This document shows positions 9,942 through 18,990 of a stretch of DNA of 64,000 bases, in pieces. Each line of letters starts with the position of its first letter. Within the stretch, counting starts at the first letter, position 1. The position numbers were made by a program, and so were the translations under genes. The notes below the pieces were generated by a model. The model had not been told where the DNA came from. It made no database searches and saw nothing but the letters and a program-made list of their open reading frames with translations. The stretch is from Vibrionaceae bacterium (GTDB taxonomy: Bacteria; Pseudomonadota; Gammaproteobacteria; Enterobacterales; Vibrionaceae): assembly GCA_018222805.1 (NCBI GenBank), contig JAAEZQ010000004.1:62001-126000 (forward strand). Reading direction: 5' to 3'.

Positions 9942-10700
9942 TTAAACCGGATTATCAATATCCACAAACTCGACTTGTAAACCGTATTCATCGGCTAACC
10001 ACTTACCAAGCGCTTTGATACCATAACGTTCTGTTGCATGGTGTCCCGCAGAGAAATAATGTATGTCCATCTCTCGCGCTGTATAAGTGGTACGCTCAGA
10101 TATTTCACCAGAGACAAAGGCATCTAATCCTTGCTGAACAGCCAGCTCGATAAAATCTTGCCCTCCCCCAGTGCACCAACCTACGGTCTCGATCATTTTA
10201 TCTGCATTTTCTGGGGCAATATGCAGGGGAGGCCTATCAATTACTTGATTGATTTTGCTAGCAAATTCAGCACCTGTTATCGGTTTTTTCAAACGTCCAA
10301 ACATCGCCACCGACTGTGGATGACCTTCCAGGCCACCTTCAACATCAATTTCAAGCAGTCTTGCCAGCTCAGCGTTATTACCAAGTTCCGGGTGAATATC
10401 TAGAGGAAGGTGATAACCGTATAAGTTAATATCATTTTTAATTAAGCTACGAATTCGCTTTCCTTTCATACCACGGATTGGCTCAGGTTCGCCTTTCCAG
10501 AAATAACCATGATGGACAATCAATGCATCAGCACTAAGCTCAACTGCTTTGTCGATCAAAGCCTGTGAAGCCGTCACACCAGTGACAATACGATTAACCA
10601 CTGACGTACCTTCTACCTGCAATCCATTTGGGGCGTAATCTTTAATTAACTGTGGTGACAGTTTATCGTTAAGGATCTGTTCTAGCTTTAAGTTATTCAT
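9942..10700 (-). CDS. ybgI: Nif3-like dinuclear metal centre hexameric protein (YbgI family)
   Basis: Member of the NIF3/YbgI family: toroidal hexamers with a dinuclear metal site, often labelled GTP cyclohydrolase I type 2 although the physiological role is unsettled. Metal-binding segments are visible: HHGYFWKGE near residue 60-70, DIHPELGNNAEL near 100, and AGHHATERYGIKAL near 215-228. The reading frame extends to a TTG at 10712, but the ATG at 10700 (MNNLKLEQILND) has GGAAG at proper spacing and gives 252 residues, close to E. coli YbgI. It is convergent with gltA. Identity of the family is secure; the function is not. Confidence 0.93.
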   Translation of the reverse strand: MNNLKLEQILNDKLSPQLIKDYAPNGLQVEGTSVVNRIVTGVTASQALIDKAVELSADALIVHHGYFWKGEPEPIRGMKGKRIRSLIKNDINLYGYHLPLDIHPELGNNAELARLLEIDVEGGLEGHPQSVAMFGRLKKPITGAEFASKINQVIDRPPLHIAPENADKMIETVGWCTGGGQDFIELAVQQGLDAFVSGEISERTTYTAREMDIHYFSAGHHATERYGIKALGKWLADEYGLQVEFVDIDNPV

Positions 10701-10849
10701 CATCACTTCCAATTTCTAATGCATGTTTAAAGTGTATATCGAACCTAGATACTGATGCCAGACATCCTGTCCCCATCGTTAGCAAATTTCGTTACAATAA
10801 CGCCGCTTAATCACTTTATTGTTAATGCTATCGGGTTAAAGGAAACGGG

Positions 10850-11608
10850 ATGAATCAACTGCAACGCTTTTATGACTGGATCGCATCATCGCCACCACTT
10901 TTTCAACTGCGACTACCGTTTGCAACTCTTGAAGATTTATCTGTTACTCCTCTATGCGAATCTGAAGAATATACTGGTAATCCTAGGCTTGGCTTTCTCT
11001 ATCAGCACTTATGTACCACTGCGCTTTCTAATTCTCATCGATACCATGTTGTCGCGGAGGAGATCCAACTAAATGACTCCAATGGAAGAACCATTGGCGC
11101 AGTGGATTTAGTGTTGAAAAATACGGAGTCAGGTCAGTTGGAACATTGGGAAGTTGCGATTAAGTTCTACCTTCTTCATCAAGGCATTTGGTACGGGCCC
11201 AATGCCCACGACCAATTACACAAAAAGCTGGATAGAATGCTCAGTCATCAATTGAAGATGAGTGAAAGGCCAGAATTTCAACAAATACTGCCTCTCGAAA
11301 CACCACCTCAAGAGCGCCTGTTGATGCAGGGACGCCTTTATATCAACCCATTTTCAACCGAAGTTACGCCTTCCGACTGCTTAGGTTATGCACTTAACCC
11401 CAGTCAAATAAGTGGATACTGGTGCTATCAAAGCCAATGGGACTTAATTAAAAAGCCACTCTATCACCTGAGCAAATCGTGTTGGGCAATTGGCACGGAT
11501 AACTACTCCCACCAGATTGAGAAGCCATCTGGTCGATTTGAGCATGCACAGACTCAAGATGGCGAATTCTGGTTTATTGTGCCGGACGACTGGCCAAATC
11601 AGCGTTGA
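10850..11608 (+). CDS. DUF1853 family protein
   Basis: A 252-residue protein that I recognise as DUF1853, a family without known function. Features seen: LGFLYQHLCTTAL near residue 46-58, an EEIQLN..GRTIGAVDLVLKN stretch that looks like a nuclease-fold acidic core (E..D), HWEVAIKFYLL with the E-x-K pattern common in PD-(D/E)XK enzymes, and WYGPNAHDQLHKKLDRM. The D-x(n)-ExK arrangement suggests a restriction-endonuclease-like fold, which is my inference and not an established assignment. There is no signal peptide or membrane segment. It stands alone, divergent from ybgI and convergent with pgm. Confidence 0.85.
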   Translation: MNQLQRFYDWIASSPPLFQLRLPFATLEDLSVTPLCESEEYTGNPRLGFLYQHLCTTALSNSHRYHVVAEEIQLNDSNGRTIGAVDLVLKNTESGQLEHWEVAIKFYLLHQGIWYGPNAHDQLHKKLDRMLSHQLKMSERPEFQQILPLETPPQERLLMQGRLYINPFSTEVTPSDCLGYALNPSQISGYWCYQSQWDLIKKPLYHLSKSCWAIGTDNYSHQIEKPSGRFEHAQTQDGEFWFIVPDDWPNQR

Positions 11609-11649
11609 GAATCTGAGCGTTATCTTTCTTAAATCTCGGCAAAACCGAA

Positions 11650-11682
11650 ATAAAAAGGGTTGATGCTTTCACATCAACCCTT
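11650..11682 (-). terminator. Terminator of pgm (possibly two-way)
   Basis: Perfect 11-bp stem AAGGGTTGATG (11655-11665) / CATCAACCCTT (11672-11682). In the minus direction it is followed by TTTTTATTT, so it ends pgm; in the plus direction the tail is poorer (CACTTTCCC). Confidence 0.8.
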
Positions 11683-11710
11683 CACTTTCCCATCAAAAAA
11701 CTGTTGAATC

Positions 11711-13357
11711 TTACAGGCCAGCGGCTGCAAATACCTGATTAACAATCTCTTGTGCTTCAGCTTCGATTTGTTTTAGATGTTCTTCACCCTTGAAGCTTTC
11801 ACAGTAAATTTTGTAGATGTCTTCCGTACCAGACGGGCGAGCCGCGAACCAGCCGTTTTCAGTGGTGACTTTTAGACCGCCGATCGCCGCTCCGTTACCA
11901 GGAGCATGAGTGAGTCGTGCTGTTATTGCATCACCAGCCAATGTTTCTGCAGAGACCATTTCAGGGGACAGTTTCTTCAGTACATCTTTTTGTGGACCAT
12001 TCGCTACCGCTTGGATACGGTTGTACTTAGATTCACCGTGCTTCGCCGCCAACTCTTCGTAGTACTCTTGTGGGTTCTTACCCGTCACTGCCGTAATCTC
12101 AGCCGCTAACAGGCAAAGTAAGATGCCGTCTTTATCAGTTGACCAAGGTGTGCCGTCTTTACGTAGGAAGGAAGCGCCTGCACTTTCTTCTCCACCGAAG
12201 CCGAATTTGCCAGTGTAAAGGCCATCAACAAACCATTTAAAACCTACTGGTACTTCACATAGCTCGCGACCAAGATCAGCGACAACACGGTCGATAAGTG
12301 CACTCGAAACCAGTGTCTTACCTACTGCGACGTCTTTACCCCATGCATCACGATGACGGTATAAGTAATCTATACAAACTGCTAAGTAATGGTTCGGATT
12401 CATTAAGCCTTTTGGGGTAACAATACCGTGGCGGTCATAATCAGGATCATTACCAAACGCCAGATCATATTCATCTTTCAGTGCTAACAGACCTGCCATT
12501 GCGTATGGAGACGAACAGTCCATTCGAACAACGCCATCTTTATCCAGTGACATAAATTGGAAGGATGGGTCAATTGCTTCACTAACCAGTGTAAGATCTA
12601 GGTTGTAAGCTTTACCAATTTGGCGCCAGTAGTCGATACCGCTGCCGCCCAGCGGATCAACACCAATTTTTAGGTTGGCTTTTTGAATCGCTTCCATATC
12701 GATCACGTTAGCCAGATCATCGATATATGGTTTTACTAAGTCGACTTCCACAAACAAGTCAGAAGCTTTTGCTTCTTGTAGTGGTAGACGTTTCACCCCT
12801 TTTAGTCCTTCGGCGATCAGAGCATTAGCTCTGTCTTCAATCGCCTGAGTCAATTCCGCTTCCGCAGGGCCACCATGAGTTGGATTGTATTTGATACCGC
12901 CGTCTTGTGGTGGGTTATGCGATGGGGTGATCACAATGCCATCCGCTTTCTCATCGTGTTTGATGTTATATGTCAGAATAGCGTGGGAGATACCTGGAGT
13001 TGGTGTGTAACCATTGTCTTGCTGAACGATCACTTTTACACCGTTCGCAATCAATACTTCGATAACACTAGAAAAAGCAGGCTCTGATAGTGCGTGGGTA
13101 TCTTTACCGACAAACAGTGGCCCTGTCGTGCCCTGCTCTGCACGGACTTCTGCAACCGCCTGTGCAATGGCTAAGATGTGATTCTCATTAAAGGTATGCT
13201 TATCTGCAGTACCACGGTGACCTGATGTACCGAACTGAACCTTATGATCTGGGTTAGTCGCATCAGGTTGAAGCAAGAAGTAATTAGCAACTAACGCCGG
13301 AATATTATGAAGATCTTCCTGCTGCGCTTTTTGCCCAGCACGAGGGTGCATAGCCAT
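11711..13357 (-). CDS. pgm: Phosphoglucomutase (alpha-D-glucose type)
   Basis: Interconverts glucose 1-phosphate and glucose 6-phosphate, feeding glycogen, LPS and UDP-sugar synthesis. It is close to E. coli Pgm throughout: FGTSGHRG near residue 45, the phosphoserine loop [12 protein letters not shown] near 145, metal loop NDPDYDRHG near 305, sugar-binding [12 protein letters not shown] near 380, and phosphate-binding [12 protein letters not shown] near 520. The frame allows an ATG at 13366, but AAAGG touches that codon, so ATG at 13357 ([13 protein letters not shown]) with about 9 bases spacing is preferred, giving 548 residues. It lies downstream of seqA as in enterics, but a terminator separates the two. 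Confidence 0.97.
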   Translation of the reverse strand: MAMHPRAGQKAQQEDLHNIPALVANYFLLQPDATNPDHKVQFGTSGHRGTADKHTFNENHILAIAQAVAEVRAEQGTTGPLFVGKDTHALSEPAFSSVIEVLIANGVKVIVQQDNGYTPTPGISHAILTYNIKHDEKADGIVITPSHNPPQDGGIKYNPTHGGPAEAELTQAIEDRANALIAEGLKGVKRLPLQEAKASDLFVEVDLVKPYIDDLANVIDMEAIQKANLKIGVDPLGGSGIDYWRQIGKAYNLDLTLVSEAIDPSFQFMSLDKDGVVRMDCSSPYAMAGLLALKDEYDLAFGNDPDYDRHGIVTPKGLMNPNHYLAVCIDYLYRHRDAWGKDVAVGKTLVSSALIDRVVADLGRELCEVPVGFKWFVDGLYTGKFGFGGEESAGASFLRKDGTPWSTDKDGILLCLLAAEITAVTGKNPQEYYEELAAKHGESKYNRIQAVANGPQKDVLKKLSPEMVSAETLAGDAITARLTHAPGNGAAIGGLKVTTENGWFAARPSGTEDIYKIYCESFKGEEHLKQIEAEAQEIVNQVFAAAGL

Positions 13358-13387
13358 GTTTGACATCCTTTCTTTAAATATAACAAA

Positions 13388-13434
13388 CTAAAAAGCCTCA
13401 TAATATCCGCTAATTGCTACACATTATGAGGCTT
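13388..13434 (-). terminator. Terminator between seqA and pgm
   Basis: Perfect 12-bp arms AAGCCTCATAAT (13393-13404) and ATTATGAGGCTT (13423-13434) with an 18-base loop; in the minus direction followed by TTTAG. It lies directly after seqA, so pgm probably has its own promoter or depends on read-through. Confidence 0.75.
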
Positions 13435-13446
13435 CTATCAGGTTTC

Positions 13447-13989
13447 TTATATTGAACCTGTTACTTTTTCTATTAAGTCCGTTTGGAAACCCATGTGTGT
13501 CATCACTTGCTCAACCATCTGTCTCTTGCGGCTGGTATTATTATTCGTGATAACCCAAAATGGTGTTTCTGGAATGGCTTTAGGTTTCGTTGTATTGCCG
13601 TTAGCCAGCAAGGTTTCTTCATTATCCGCAAAGTAGAGGCGCTTGCGTCCCTTCACATTTGTCGCTTGGGCGAACCCTTCTGGATTTAATTTATGTAATG
13701 TTGATAGAACCAACATGAAGCGATCAATCGCTTTCTTAAGATCTGCAAACTCATCAGAGATTAACAGTGAACGCATTGCTTTCACTGTATCAACCTGTTC
13801 GGTTTTACCTGCATCTTTACTTACTACAATCCCTTGTGGCTTCTCTACTACAGACACAGTTTCTGCTGCCTGCAACTGACCATCAAGGTTTAAAAGGCGT
13901 CGCAAAATATCCGAGGCACTTTCACCGATATGCTTAGTTTGGCTAGCAATGTAACGGTAAAGATCCTCATCAACCTCAATTGTTTTCAT
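13447..13989 (-). CDS. seqA: Replication initiation negative regulator SeqA
   Basis: Binds hemimethylated GATC sites and sequesters newly replicated origins and other GATC clusters. The 180-residue protein starts MKTIEVDEDLYRYIASQTKH, the N-terminal oligomerisation domain that forms filaments (about 1-35), followed by a variable linker and the C-terminal DNA-binding domain with KGRKRLYFADNEETLLANGN and PFWVITNNNTSRKRQMV, where the Asn-rich loop contacts DNA in the E. coli structure. Length equals that of E. coli (181). It is divergent from ybfF, only 92 bases apart, the same neighbourhood as in enterics. Confidence 0.97.
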   Translation of the reverse strand: MKTIEVDEDLYRYIASQTKHIGESASDILRRLLNLDGQLQAAETVSVVEKPQGIVVSKDAGKTEQVDTVKAMRSLLISDEFADLKKAIDRFMLVLSTLHKLNPEGFAQATNVKGRKRLYFADNEETLLANGNTTKPKAIPETPFWVITNNNTSRKRQMVEQVMTHMGFQTDLIEKVTGSI

Positions 13990-14081
13990 TCGCTTTTCAC
14001 ATTCTCAATGTTTAAACTCTGGGGGATTATAACGAGATCCTCTCGGATACTCCACGTTAAACCCATCGCGAATAAGATAAA

Positions 14082-14849
14082 ATGTCAGCATTACTCAACT
14101 ATAAGCAGGAAGGCCAAGGCCAAACAGTTGTTCTAATTCACGGATTGTTTGGTAGTTTAAGTAATCTGGGCCTTTTGGCTCGTGATCTTATCAAAGATTA
14201 CTCTGTGATCAGTATTGATCTGCGAAATCATGGTCTTTCCTTCCACTCGGATACACATACCTACACTAATATGGCGCGAGACGTTGCCGAATTGCTTCGC
14301 CACTTGAATATTGAGCCAGCGATTATTATTGGACATTCCATGGGAGGAAAAGTCGCGATGAAGCTCGTAGACATCGCCCCACAATTTGTGAAACAGTTAG
14401 TTGTACTAGACATGGCTCCCGTTGCCTACACGACAAATCGTCATGATAACGTGTTTAACGGTCTGCAGGCCGTCATAGCCCAAAAGCCAACAAGCCGCCA
14501 GCAAGCGCTGGACGTGCTCGCACAACACGTGGAGATCGATGGTGTCAGACAGTTTCTTTCGAAGTCGCTATATAAAGACGGAGATAAAATGGCGTGGCGC
14601 TTTAATGTAAAAAGCCTGTTGGCCAATTACGCCGAAATTATTGGCTGGCAAGAGATAACAGCAACTGAGATACCAACCCTCTTTATCAAAGGTGGTGAAT
14701 CAGACTATTTAATGCCAGAACATCAACCAGCAGTCCAAAGACAATTTAAGCAAGCTAAAGCACATATCATCGCCAACACAGGCCATTGGTTACATGCAGA
14801 AAAGCCAGTTGAAGTCATGCGAGTGATCAGGAAATACATTTCGGGTTAA
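14082..14849 (+). CDS. ybfF: Alpha/beta-fold esterase YbfF
   Basis: Serine esterase of the alpha/beta hydrolase fold; E. coli YbfF hydrolyses acyl-CoA and short esters in vitro, natural substrate unknown. The 255-residue protein has the oxyanion HGLFGS motif near residue 20, the nucleophile elbow GHSMGGK (Ser about 89), and the C-terminal catalytic His in NTGHWLHAEKP near 232. No signal peptide, hence cytoplasmic. It sits between seqA (divergent) and the DUF2788-fldA-fur set, matching the conserved ybfF-fldA-fur neighbourhood. Confidence 0.93.
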   Translation: MSALLNYKQEGQGQTVVLIHGLFGSLSNLGLLARDLIKDYSVISIDLRNHGLSFHSDTHTYTNMARDVAELLRHLNIEPAIIIGHSMGGKVAMKLVDIAPQFVKQLVVLDMAPVAYTTNRHDNVFNGLQAVIAQKPTSRQQALDVLAQHVEIDGVRQFLSKSLYKDGDKMAWRFNVKSLLANYAEIIGWQEITATEIPTLFIKGGESDYLMPEHQPAVQRQFKQAKAHIIANTGHWLHAEKPVEVMRVIRKYISG

Positions 14850-14960
14850 CAAATTCACCAACAACCCTTGATTATTGAAATAACCGCTCTGGTATTGCAT
14901 TAACTTTACGGGTTAACAGTGGTATAGTGCGCGCAATAATTTTCGGCATGAAGGACTACA

Positions 14961-15182
14961 ATGCTCTACGACTACATGGATATGCTCGAATCTATCGGGC
15001 TCGATCTTCTTTTTGCTGCTATCTTCTTCTTCATCGGGATGGCAATAAAAGATGTGCTAAAGCAAGGCAATGTACCTGTTTTTGGTCGTCGTATTGTATG
15101 GTTAGTCCTTTTTCTAGGCTGCGCTGGTTTTATCGCGAAAGGGATAATTCAGCTAACGTGGGAAGGCTCGGGGTTAGGCTAA
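14961..15182 (+). CDS. DUF2788 family small membrane protein
   Basis: 73-residue protein with two predicted membrane helices, about residues 12-30 (IGLDLLFAAIFFFIGMAI) and 45-64 (IVWLVLFLGCAGFIAKGIIQ), joined by a basic loop. I recognise it as DUF2788, a short family of no known role usually found between ybfF and fldA. A clear AAGGACT ribosome site precedes ATG 14961. The fldA gene starts 48 bases later on the same strand with no terminator between, so the two are probably co-transcribed. Confidence 0.88.
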   Translation: MLYDYMDMLESIGLDLLFAAIFFFIGMAIKDVLKQGNVPVFGRRIVWLVLFLGCAGFIAKGIIQLTWEGSGLG

Positions 15183-15230
15183 ACCCTTAGTACCATCGCC
15201 AACAACAAACAATGTAAAGGTATAGACTCT

Positions 15231-15764
15231 ATGGCAAGTGTAGGTATCTTCTTCGGTAGCGACACAGGTAATACTGAAGCCGTTGCAAAGATGATTCAAA
15301 AGCAACTAGGTAAGCAACTGGTTCACGTTCAAGACATCGCGAAAAGCAGCAAAGAAGACATTGATAACTTTGATCTTCTACTTCTAGGTATCCCAACTTG
15401 GTACTATGGTGAAGCACAGTGTGATTGGGATGACTTCTTCCCAGAACTTGAGCAAATTGACTTCTCTACGAAGTTAGTCGCTATCTTTGGTTGTGGTGAC
15501 CAAGAAGACTACGCAGAGTACTTCTGTGATGCGATGGGCACAGTACGTGACATCGTAGAATCAAAAGGCGGCACTATCCTTGGCCATACATCGACTGAAG
15601 GCTATGAATTCGAGGCGTCTAAAGCTCTTGTAGAAGGCGATGATAGTCAATTCGTCGGTCTGTGTATCGATGAAGACCGTCAACCAGAGTTAACGGACGA
15701 GCGCGTTGAGAACTGGGTAAAACAGATTTACGAAGAGATGTGTTTAGCTGAGCTTGAAGGCTAA
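15231..15764 (+). CDS. fldA: Flavodoxin (long chain)
   Basis: FMN-binding electron carrier that serves ferredoxin-NADP reductase and activates radical-SAM and cobalamin-dependent enzymes. In the 177-residue protein the FMN phosphate loop is GSDTGNTEAVAKMI (about 9-22), the isoalloxazine-flanking aromatics are in TWYYGEAQCDWDDF and GCGDQEDYAEYFCDAMG; the insertion seen in long-chain flavodoxins is present. AAAGGT precedes the ATG. A strong terminator follows. It stands upstream of fur as in enterics, but here a DUF4442 gene on the other strand is inserted, so fldA and fur are separate units. Confidence 0.97.
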   Translation: MASVGIFFGSDTGNTEAVAKMIQKQLGKQLVHVQDIAKSSKEDIDNFDLLLLGIPTWYYGEAQCDWDDFFPELEQIDFSTKLVAIFGCGDQEDYAEYFCDAMGTVRDIVESKGGTILGHTSTEGYEFEASKALVEGDDSQFVGLCIDEDRQPELTDERVENWVKQIYEEMCLAELEG

Positions 15765-15778
15765 TACAGAATCTTAGT

Positions 15779-15806
15779 TAAGACCTCCTTTCCGGAGGTC
15801 TTTTTG
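15779..15806 (+). terminator. Terminator of fldA
   Basis: AGACCTCC (15781-15788) / GGAGGTCT (15794-15801) followed by TTTTTG; between convergent fldA and the DUF4442 gene. Confidence 0.85.
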
Positions 15807-15816
15807 TAGGTAACGG

Positions 15817-16320
15817 TTACGAGACTTCCGTTGCGACCTCTCCCTCTCGGTACTGAGGTTTTTTACGAACATACAGCTTGCGTTTTACTTCAGACACCAC
15901 GCTCCCGTCCTTATCTTTGATATGAATTATGAACTCGGGGAACCATTTATCGCCATTACGTGTCTTTTGAAATATCTCTTCAACCATCCCTTGTGAGATT
16001 TCAAAATCTGCGAACAAGTCACTGTGTCCAGGTTTGATAAAGTTAATGCTCGCTTCTTTATCCCAGACATAATATTCCTCCCGTAAAATCCCGATCAGCA
16101 TCATCGAATAAATGGGATCAGTAAGAGAAAAAATACTTCCTCCATATTGAGTTCGATTGGCGTTCTTATTCCACCACCTCAACTTCAACCGTACTTTAAC
16201 CAAACGAAAGTCTTCAGAAATATGTAAGATTTTAATTCCAGCCCCCCAGAATGGGGGCCAAAGATTGAGCCCAAATTTTATGATTCCTGGTTTATAAATT
16301 TTGGCAATCCGCTTATCCAT
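15817..16320 (-). CDS. DUF4442 (PaaI-like hotdog fold) protein
   Basis: 167-residue protein of DUF4442, a hotdog-fold family related to acyl-CoA thioesterases. Seen: FGLNLWPPFWGAGIKI at the N-terminus, a central helix segment YGGSIFSLTDPIYSMMLIGIL that corresponds to the hotdog helix, then alternating beta strands to about 155. No membrane segment or signal peptide. The substrate is unknown and thioesterase activity is an inference from the fold. It is a single gene between fldA and fur on the opposite strand, with 201 bases to fur, so it does not share their transcripts. Confidence 0.82.
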   Translation of the reverse strand: MDKRIAKIYKPGIIKFGLNLWPPFWGAGIKILHISEDFRLVKVRLKLRWWNKNANRTQYGGSIFSLTDPIYSMMLIGILREEYYVWDKEASINFIKPGHSDLFADFEISQGMVEEIFQKTRNGDKWFPEFIIHIKDKDGSVVSEVKRKLYVRKKPQYREGEVATEVS

Positions 16321-16521
16321 TGCAGTCCTTGCTCTCTACGCGATTATGTTAGTAAATTGTAACTGGTAAGAGTTCTAATATAATTGACCAATTTCTAATT
16401 TACAAAGAAAGAATATATTAACCCTTTGAAGTTCGTGGTTTAATGTTTTTTGCCATTCGCCTATAATGGTAGGAATATTGAATTCTGTTAAATCGCTGCA
16501 GATGATCCAACGGGAAAGTAT

Positions 16522-16971
16522 ATGTCAGATAATAATCAGGCGCTGAAGGATGCGGGCTTAAAAGTAACCCTTCCAAGGCTAAAAATTCTAGAAGTACTTC
16601 AGCAGCCAGACTGCCAGCACATTAGTGCTGAAGATTTGTACAAAAAGTTGATTGATCTAGGTGAAGAAATCGGTCTAGCAACCGTTTATCGTGTACTAAA
16701 CCAATTCGACGATGCTGGGATTGTCACTCGTCACCACTTCGAAGGTGGTAAATCAGTATTTGAACTGTCAACTCAACACCACCATGACCACCTAGTTTGT
16801 CTAGACTGTGGTGAAGTTATTGAATTTTCAGACGATCTTATCGAAGAACGTCAAAAAGAAATTGCTTCTAAATACAACGTAACTCTTACTAACCATAGTC
16901 TTTACCTGTACGGTAAATGTGGCGATGGTAGTTGCAAAGACGATCCAAACGCACATAAGCCAAAGAAATAA
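16522..16971 (+). CDS. fur: Ferric uptake regulator Fur
   Basis: Iron-responsive repressor that binds Fur boxes as a metal-loaded dimer. The 149-residue protein has an N-terminal winged helix with recognition helix LATVYRVLNQF near residue 52-64, the metal-binding histidine run QHHHDHLVCLDCGEVIEF (about 87-104) with its CxxC zinc site, and a C-terminal KCGDGSCKDDPNAHKPKK tail with further Cys. Length is that of E. coli Fur (148). GGGAAAG precedes the ATG. No perfect Fur box is obvious in the 200 bases upstream. A symmetric terminator follows. Confidence 0.98.
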   Translation: MSDNNQALKDAGLKVTLPRLKILEVLQQPDCQHISAEDLYKKLIDLGEEIGLATVYRVLNQFDDAGIVTRHHFEGGKSVFELSTQHHHDHLVCLDCGEVIEFSDDLIEERQKEIASKYNVTLTNHSLYLYGKCGDGSCKDDPNAHKPKK

Positions 16972-16981
16972 TCATTCATTA

Positions 16982-17014
16982 AAAATAAAAGCGCTCGATG
17001 AGCGCTTTTATTTT
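16982..17014 (+). terminator. Terminator of fur (symmetric)
   Basis: Perfect 15-bp arms AAAATAAAAGCGCTC (16982-16996) and GAGCGCTTTTATTTT (17000-17014) with a 3-base loop; A- and T-tracts on both sides make it usable in either direction. Confidence 0.85.
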
Positions 17015-17035
17015 AACGGTTATCTGTTCGCCAAA

Positions 17036-17075
17036 TATAAAAAATGCCAGTCTTAGGACTGGCATTTTTATTTTT
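17036..17075 (-). terminator. Terminator of glnS (symmetric)
   Basis: Perfect 13-bp arms AAAAATGCCAGTC (17040-17052) and GACTGGCATTTTT (17057-17069), with T-rich tails both ways. It sits 15 bases past the glnS stop; together with the fur hairpin it isolates the convergent genes. Confidence 0.85.
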
Positions 17076-17083
17076 ATATTCAA

Positions 17084-18754
17084 TTATTTGGCTTCAATCT
17101 TCGCCCATGTATCACGAAGACCGACAGTGCGGTTGAACACTAAGTTATCTGAACTTGAGTCTTTCGAATCAGCACAGAAGTAGCCCATGCGCTCAAATTG
17201 GTAACCTTTTTCTGCTTCTGCAGACGCTAAGCTCGGCTCAACGAAACCATTGATCACTACAAGTGACTCAGGGTTAATCGTCGTAGCAAAATCTTCAGCT
17301 GCAGCAGGGTTTGGCACTGTAAATAAGCGGTCGTACAGGCGAATTTCCGCAGGCAGTGCTTTATCCGCTGATACCCAGTGAATCACACCTTTGACCTTAC
17401 GGCCATCAGCAGGGTTCTTACCTAACGTATCAGCATCGTAAGTACAGAAAATCGTAGTGATATTACCTTCCGCGTCTTTTTCAACACGTTCAGCTTTGAT
17501 CACATAAGCACCACGCAGACGAACTTCTTTGCCTAGCACCAAACGCTTGTACTTCTTGTTCGCTTCTTCGCGGAAGTCTTCACGTTCAATCCAAACTTCA
17601 CGAGTAAACGGTACTTCGCGCTCGCCCATTTCTGGTTTATTCGGATGGTTAGCAAGAGATAGGCTTTCTACCTTACCCTCTTCAAAGTTCTCAATCACAA
17701 CTTTTACAGGGTCGAGTACAGCCATTGCACGCGGTGCATTTTCGTTCAGATCATCACGAATACAAGATTCTAGTGAGCTAAACTCAATCATGTTGTCTTG
17801 TTTTGTGACACCAATACGTTTACAGAACTCACGAATAGATGCAGGTGTGAAGCCACGACGACGCAAACCAGAGACCGTTGGCATACGAGGATCATCCCAC
17901 CCATTTACCAAGTTTTCAGTCACTAGTTGGTTCAGCTTGCGCTTAGACATTACTGTGTATTCTAGGTTTAGGCGGCTGAACTCGTACTGATGAGGACGAC
18001 AATCAATGGTGATGTTGTCTAGTACCCAGTCGTAAAGACGACGGTTATCCATGAACTCAAGAGTACAAATTGAGTGAGTGATACCTTCTAACGCATCCGA
18101 GATACAGTGAGTAAAGTCGTACATTGGGTAAATGCACCACTTGTCACCTGTCTGGTGGTGAGTCGCGAAGCGGACACGGTATAGTACCGGGTCACGCATG
18201 ACCATGAATGAAGAACCCATGTCAATCTTAGCTCGAAGACAAGCTTTACCTTCTTCAAACTCACCCGCGCGCATTTTTTCAAACAACGCTAGATTTTCTT
18301 CTACAGGGCGATCACGGTACGGGCTAGGTTTGCCTGGCGCTTTTAGTGTGCCGCGATATTCGCGAATCTGCTCTGGACTTAGCTCATCAACATACGCTAA
18401 GCCTTTATTAATCAATTCAATTGCATATTCGTAAAGCTTATCGAAGTAGTTTGATGAGTAACATACTTCACCACTCCACTCGAAGCCTAACCAGTTTACA
18501 TCTTTCTTGATAGACTCAACGTATTCGATGTCTTCTTTTTCAGGGTTTGTATCATCAAAACGTAAGTTACATTGACCCTGGTAGTCCTGAGCAATACCGA
18601 AGTTCAAACAGATAGACTTAGCATGACCGATGTGCAGGTAACCATTCGGCTCCGGCGGGAATCGAGTATGCACGCTAGTGTGTTTGCCATCCGCTAGATC
18701 CTTATCAATGATCTGGCGAATAAAGTTTGATGGACGAGCATCAGCTTCACTCAT
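17084..18754 (-). CDS. glnS: Glutaminyl-tRNA synthetase
   Basis: Class I aminoacyl-tRNA synthetase charging tRNA-Gln. The 556-residue protein (E. coli 554) carries the HIGH-type motif in [15 protein letters not shown] near residue 34-48 and the KMSKS-type motif as [11 protein letters not shown] near 269-279; the tRNA anticodon-binding beta barrels occupy the C-terminal third. No unusual insertions. The gene stands alone between fur (convergent) and nagE, with a palindromic element about 120 bases upstream of the start. Confidence 0.98.
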   Translation of the reverse strand: MSEADARPSNFIRQIIDKDLADGKHTSVHTRFPPEPNGYLHIGHAKSICLNFGIAQDYQGQCNLRFDDTNPEKEDIEYVESIKKDVNWLGFEWSGEVCYSSNYFDKLYEYAIELINKGLAYVDELSPEQIREYRGTLKAPGKPSPYRDRPVEENLALFEKMRAGEFEEGKACLRAKIDMGSSFMVMRDPVLYRVRFATHHQTGDKWCIYPMYDFTHCISDALEGITHSICTLEFMDNRRLYDWVLDNITIDCRPHQYEFSRLNLEYTVMSKRKLNQLVTENLVNGWDDPRMPTVSGLRRRGFTPASIREFCKRIGVTKQDNMIEFSSLESCIRDDLNENAPRAMAVLDPVKVVIENFEEGKVESLSLANHPNKPEMGEREVPFTREVWIEREDFREEANKKYKRLVLGKEVRLRGAYVIKAERVEKDAEGNITTIFCTYDADTLGKNPADGRKVKGVIHWVSADKALPAEIRLYDRLFTVPNPAAAEDFATTINPESLVVINGFVEPSLASAEAEKGYQFERMGYFCADSKDSSSDNLVFNRTVGLRDTWAKIEAK

Positions 18755-18875
18755 CTATAGCACCTCAAAAATATTAGTATTGTCAGTGAAAACGGAACTC
18801 TGCACCCAAGTTAGGATTTGCAGAGTGAATTACTCCTAATGATCCACAATTCTAAGCAATTAGACAACAAGAACT

Positions 18876-18910
18876 CGTGCTAAATCGGCAATATTTATCG
18901 AGTTAGCACG
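18876..18910 (-). other. Imperfect palindrome in the glnS upstream region
   Basis: CGTGCTAAaTCG (18876-18887) and CGAgTTAGCACG (18899-18910) pair over 12 positions with one mismatch, about 120 bases before glnS and downstream of the nagE terminator. It could be an operator or a 5'-leader hairpin; no tail suggests a terminator. Confidence 0.45.
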
Positions 18911-18940
18911 AAACCGCAGCAGAATAGAAACCACAATATA

Positions 18941-18968
18941 AAAAAAGACCTCCCGAGGGAGGTCTTTT
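18941..18968 (-). terminator. Terminator of nagE
   Basis: AAAAGACCTCCC (18943-18954) / GGGAGGTCTTTT (18957-18968), 12 bp with a 2-base apex; minus-strand read continues TTTTTT. Directly follows nagE. Confidence 0.85.
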
Positions 18969-18990
18969 CCGATTTATTCGTACAATGTGA

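Noticed and set aside
14927..15190. 87-codon frame overlapping the DUF2788 gene
   Set aside because: The +1-frame reading of DUF2788; the 73-residue frame has the AAGGA site, membrane helices and family match.
17529..17990. 153-codon open frame on the plus strand inside glnS
   Set aside because: Antisense shadow; Arg/Ser-rich translation typical of a reverse-strand reading.
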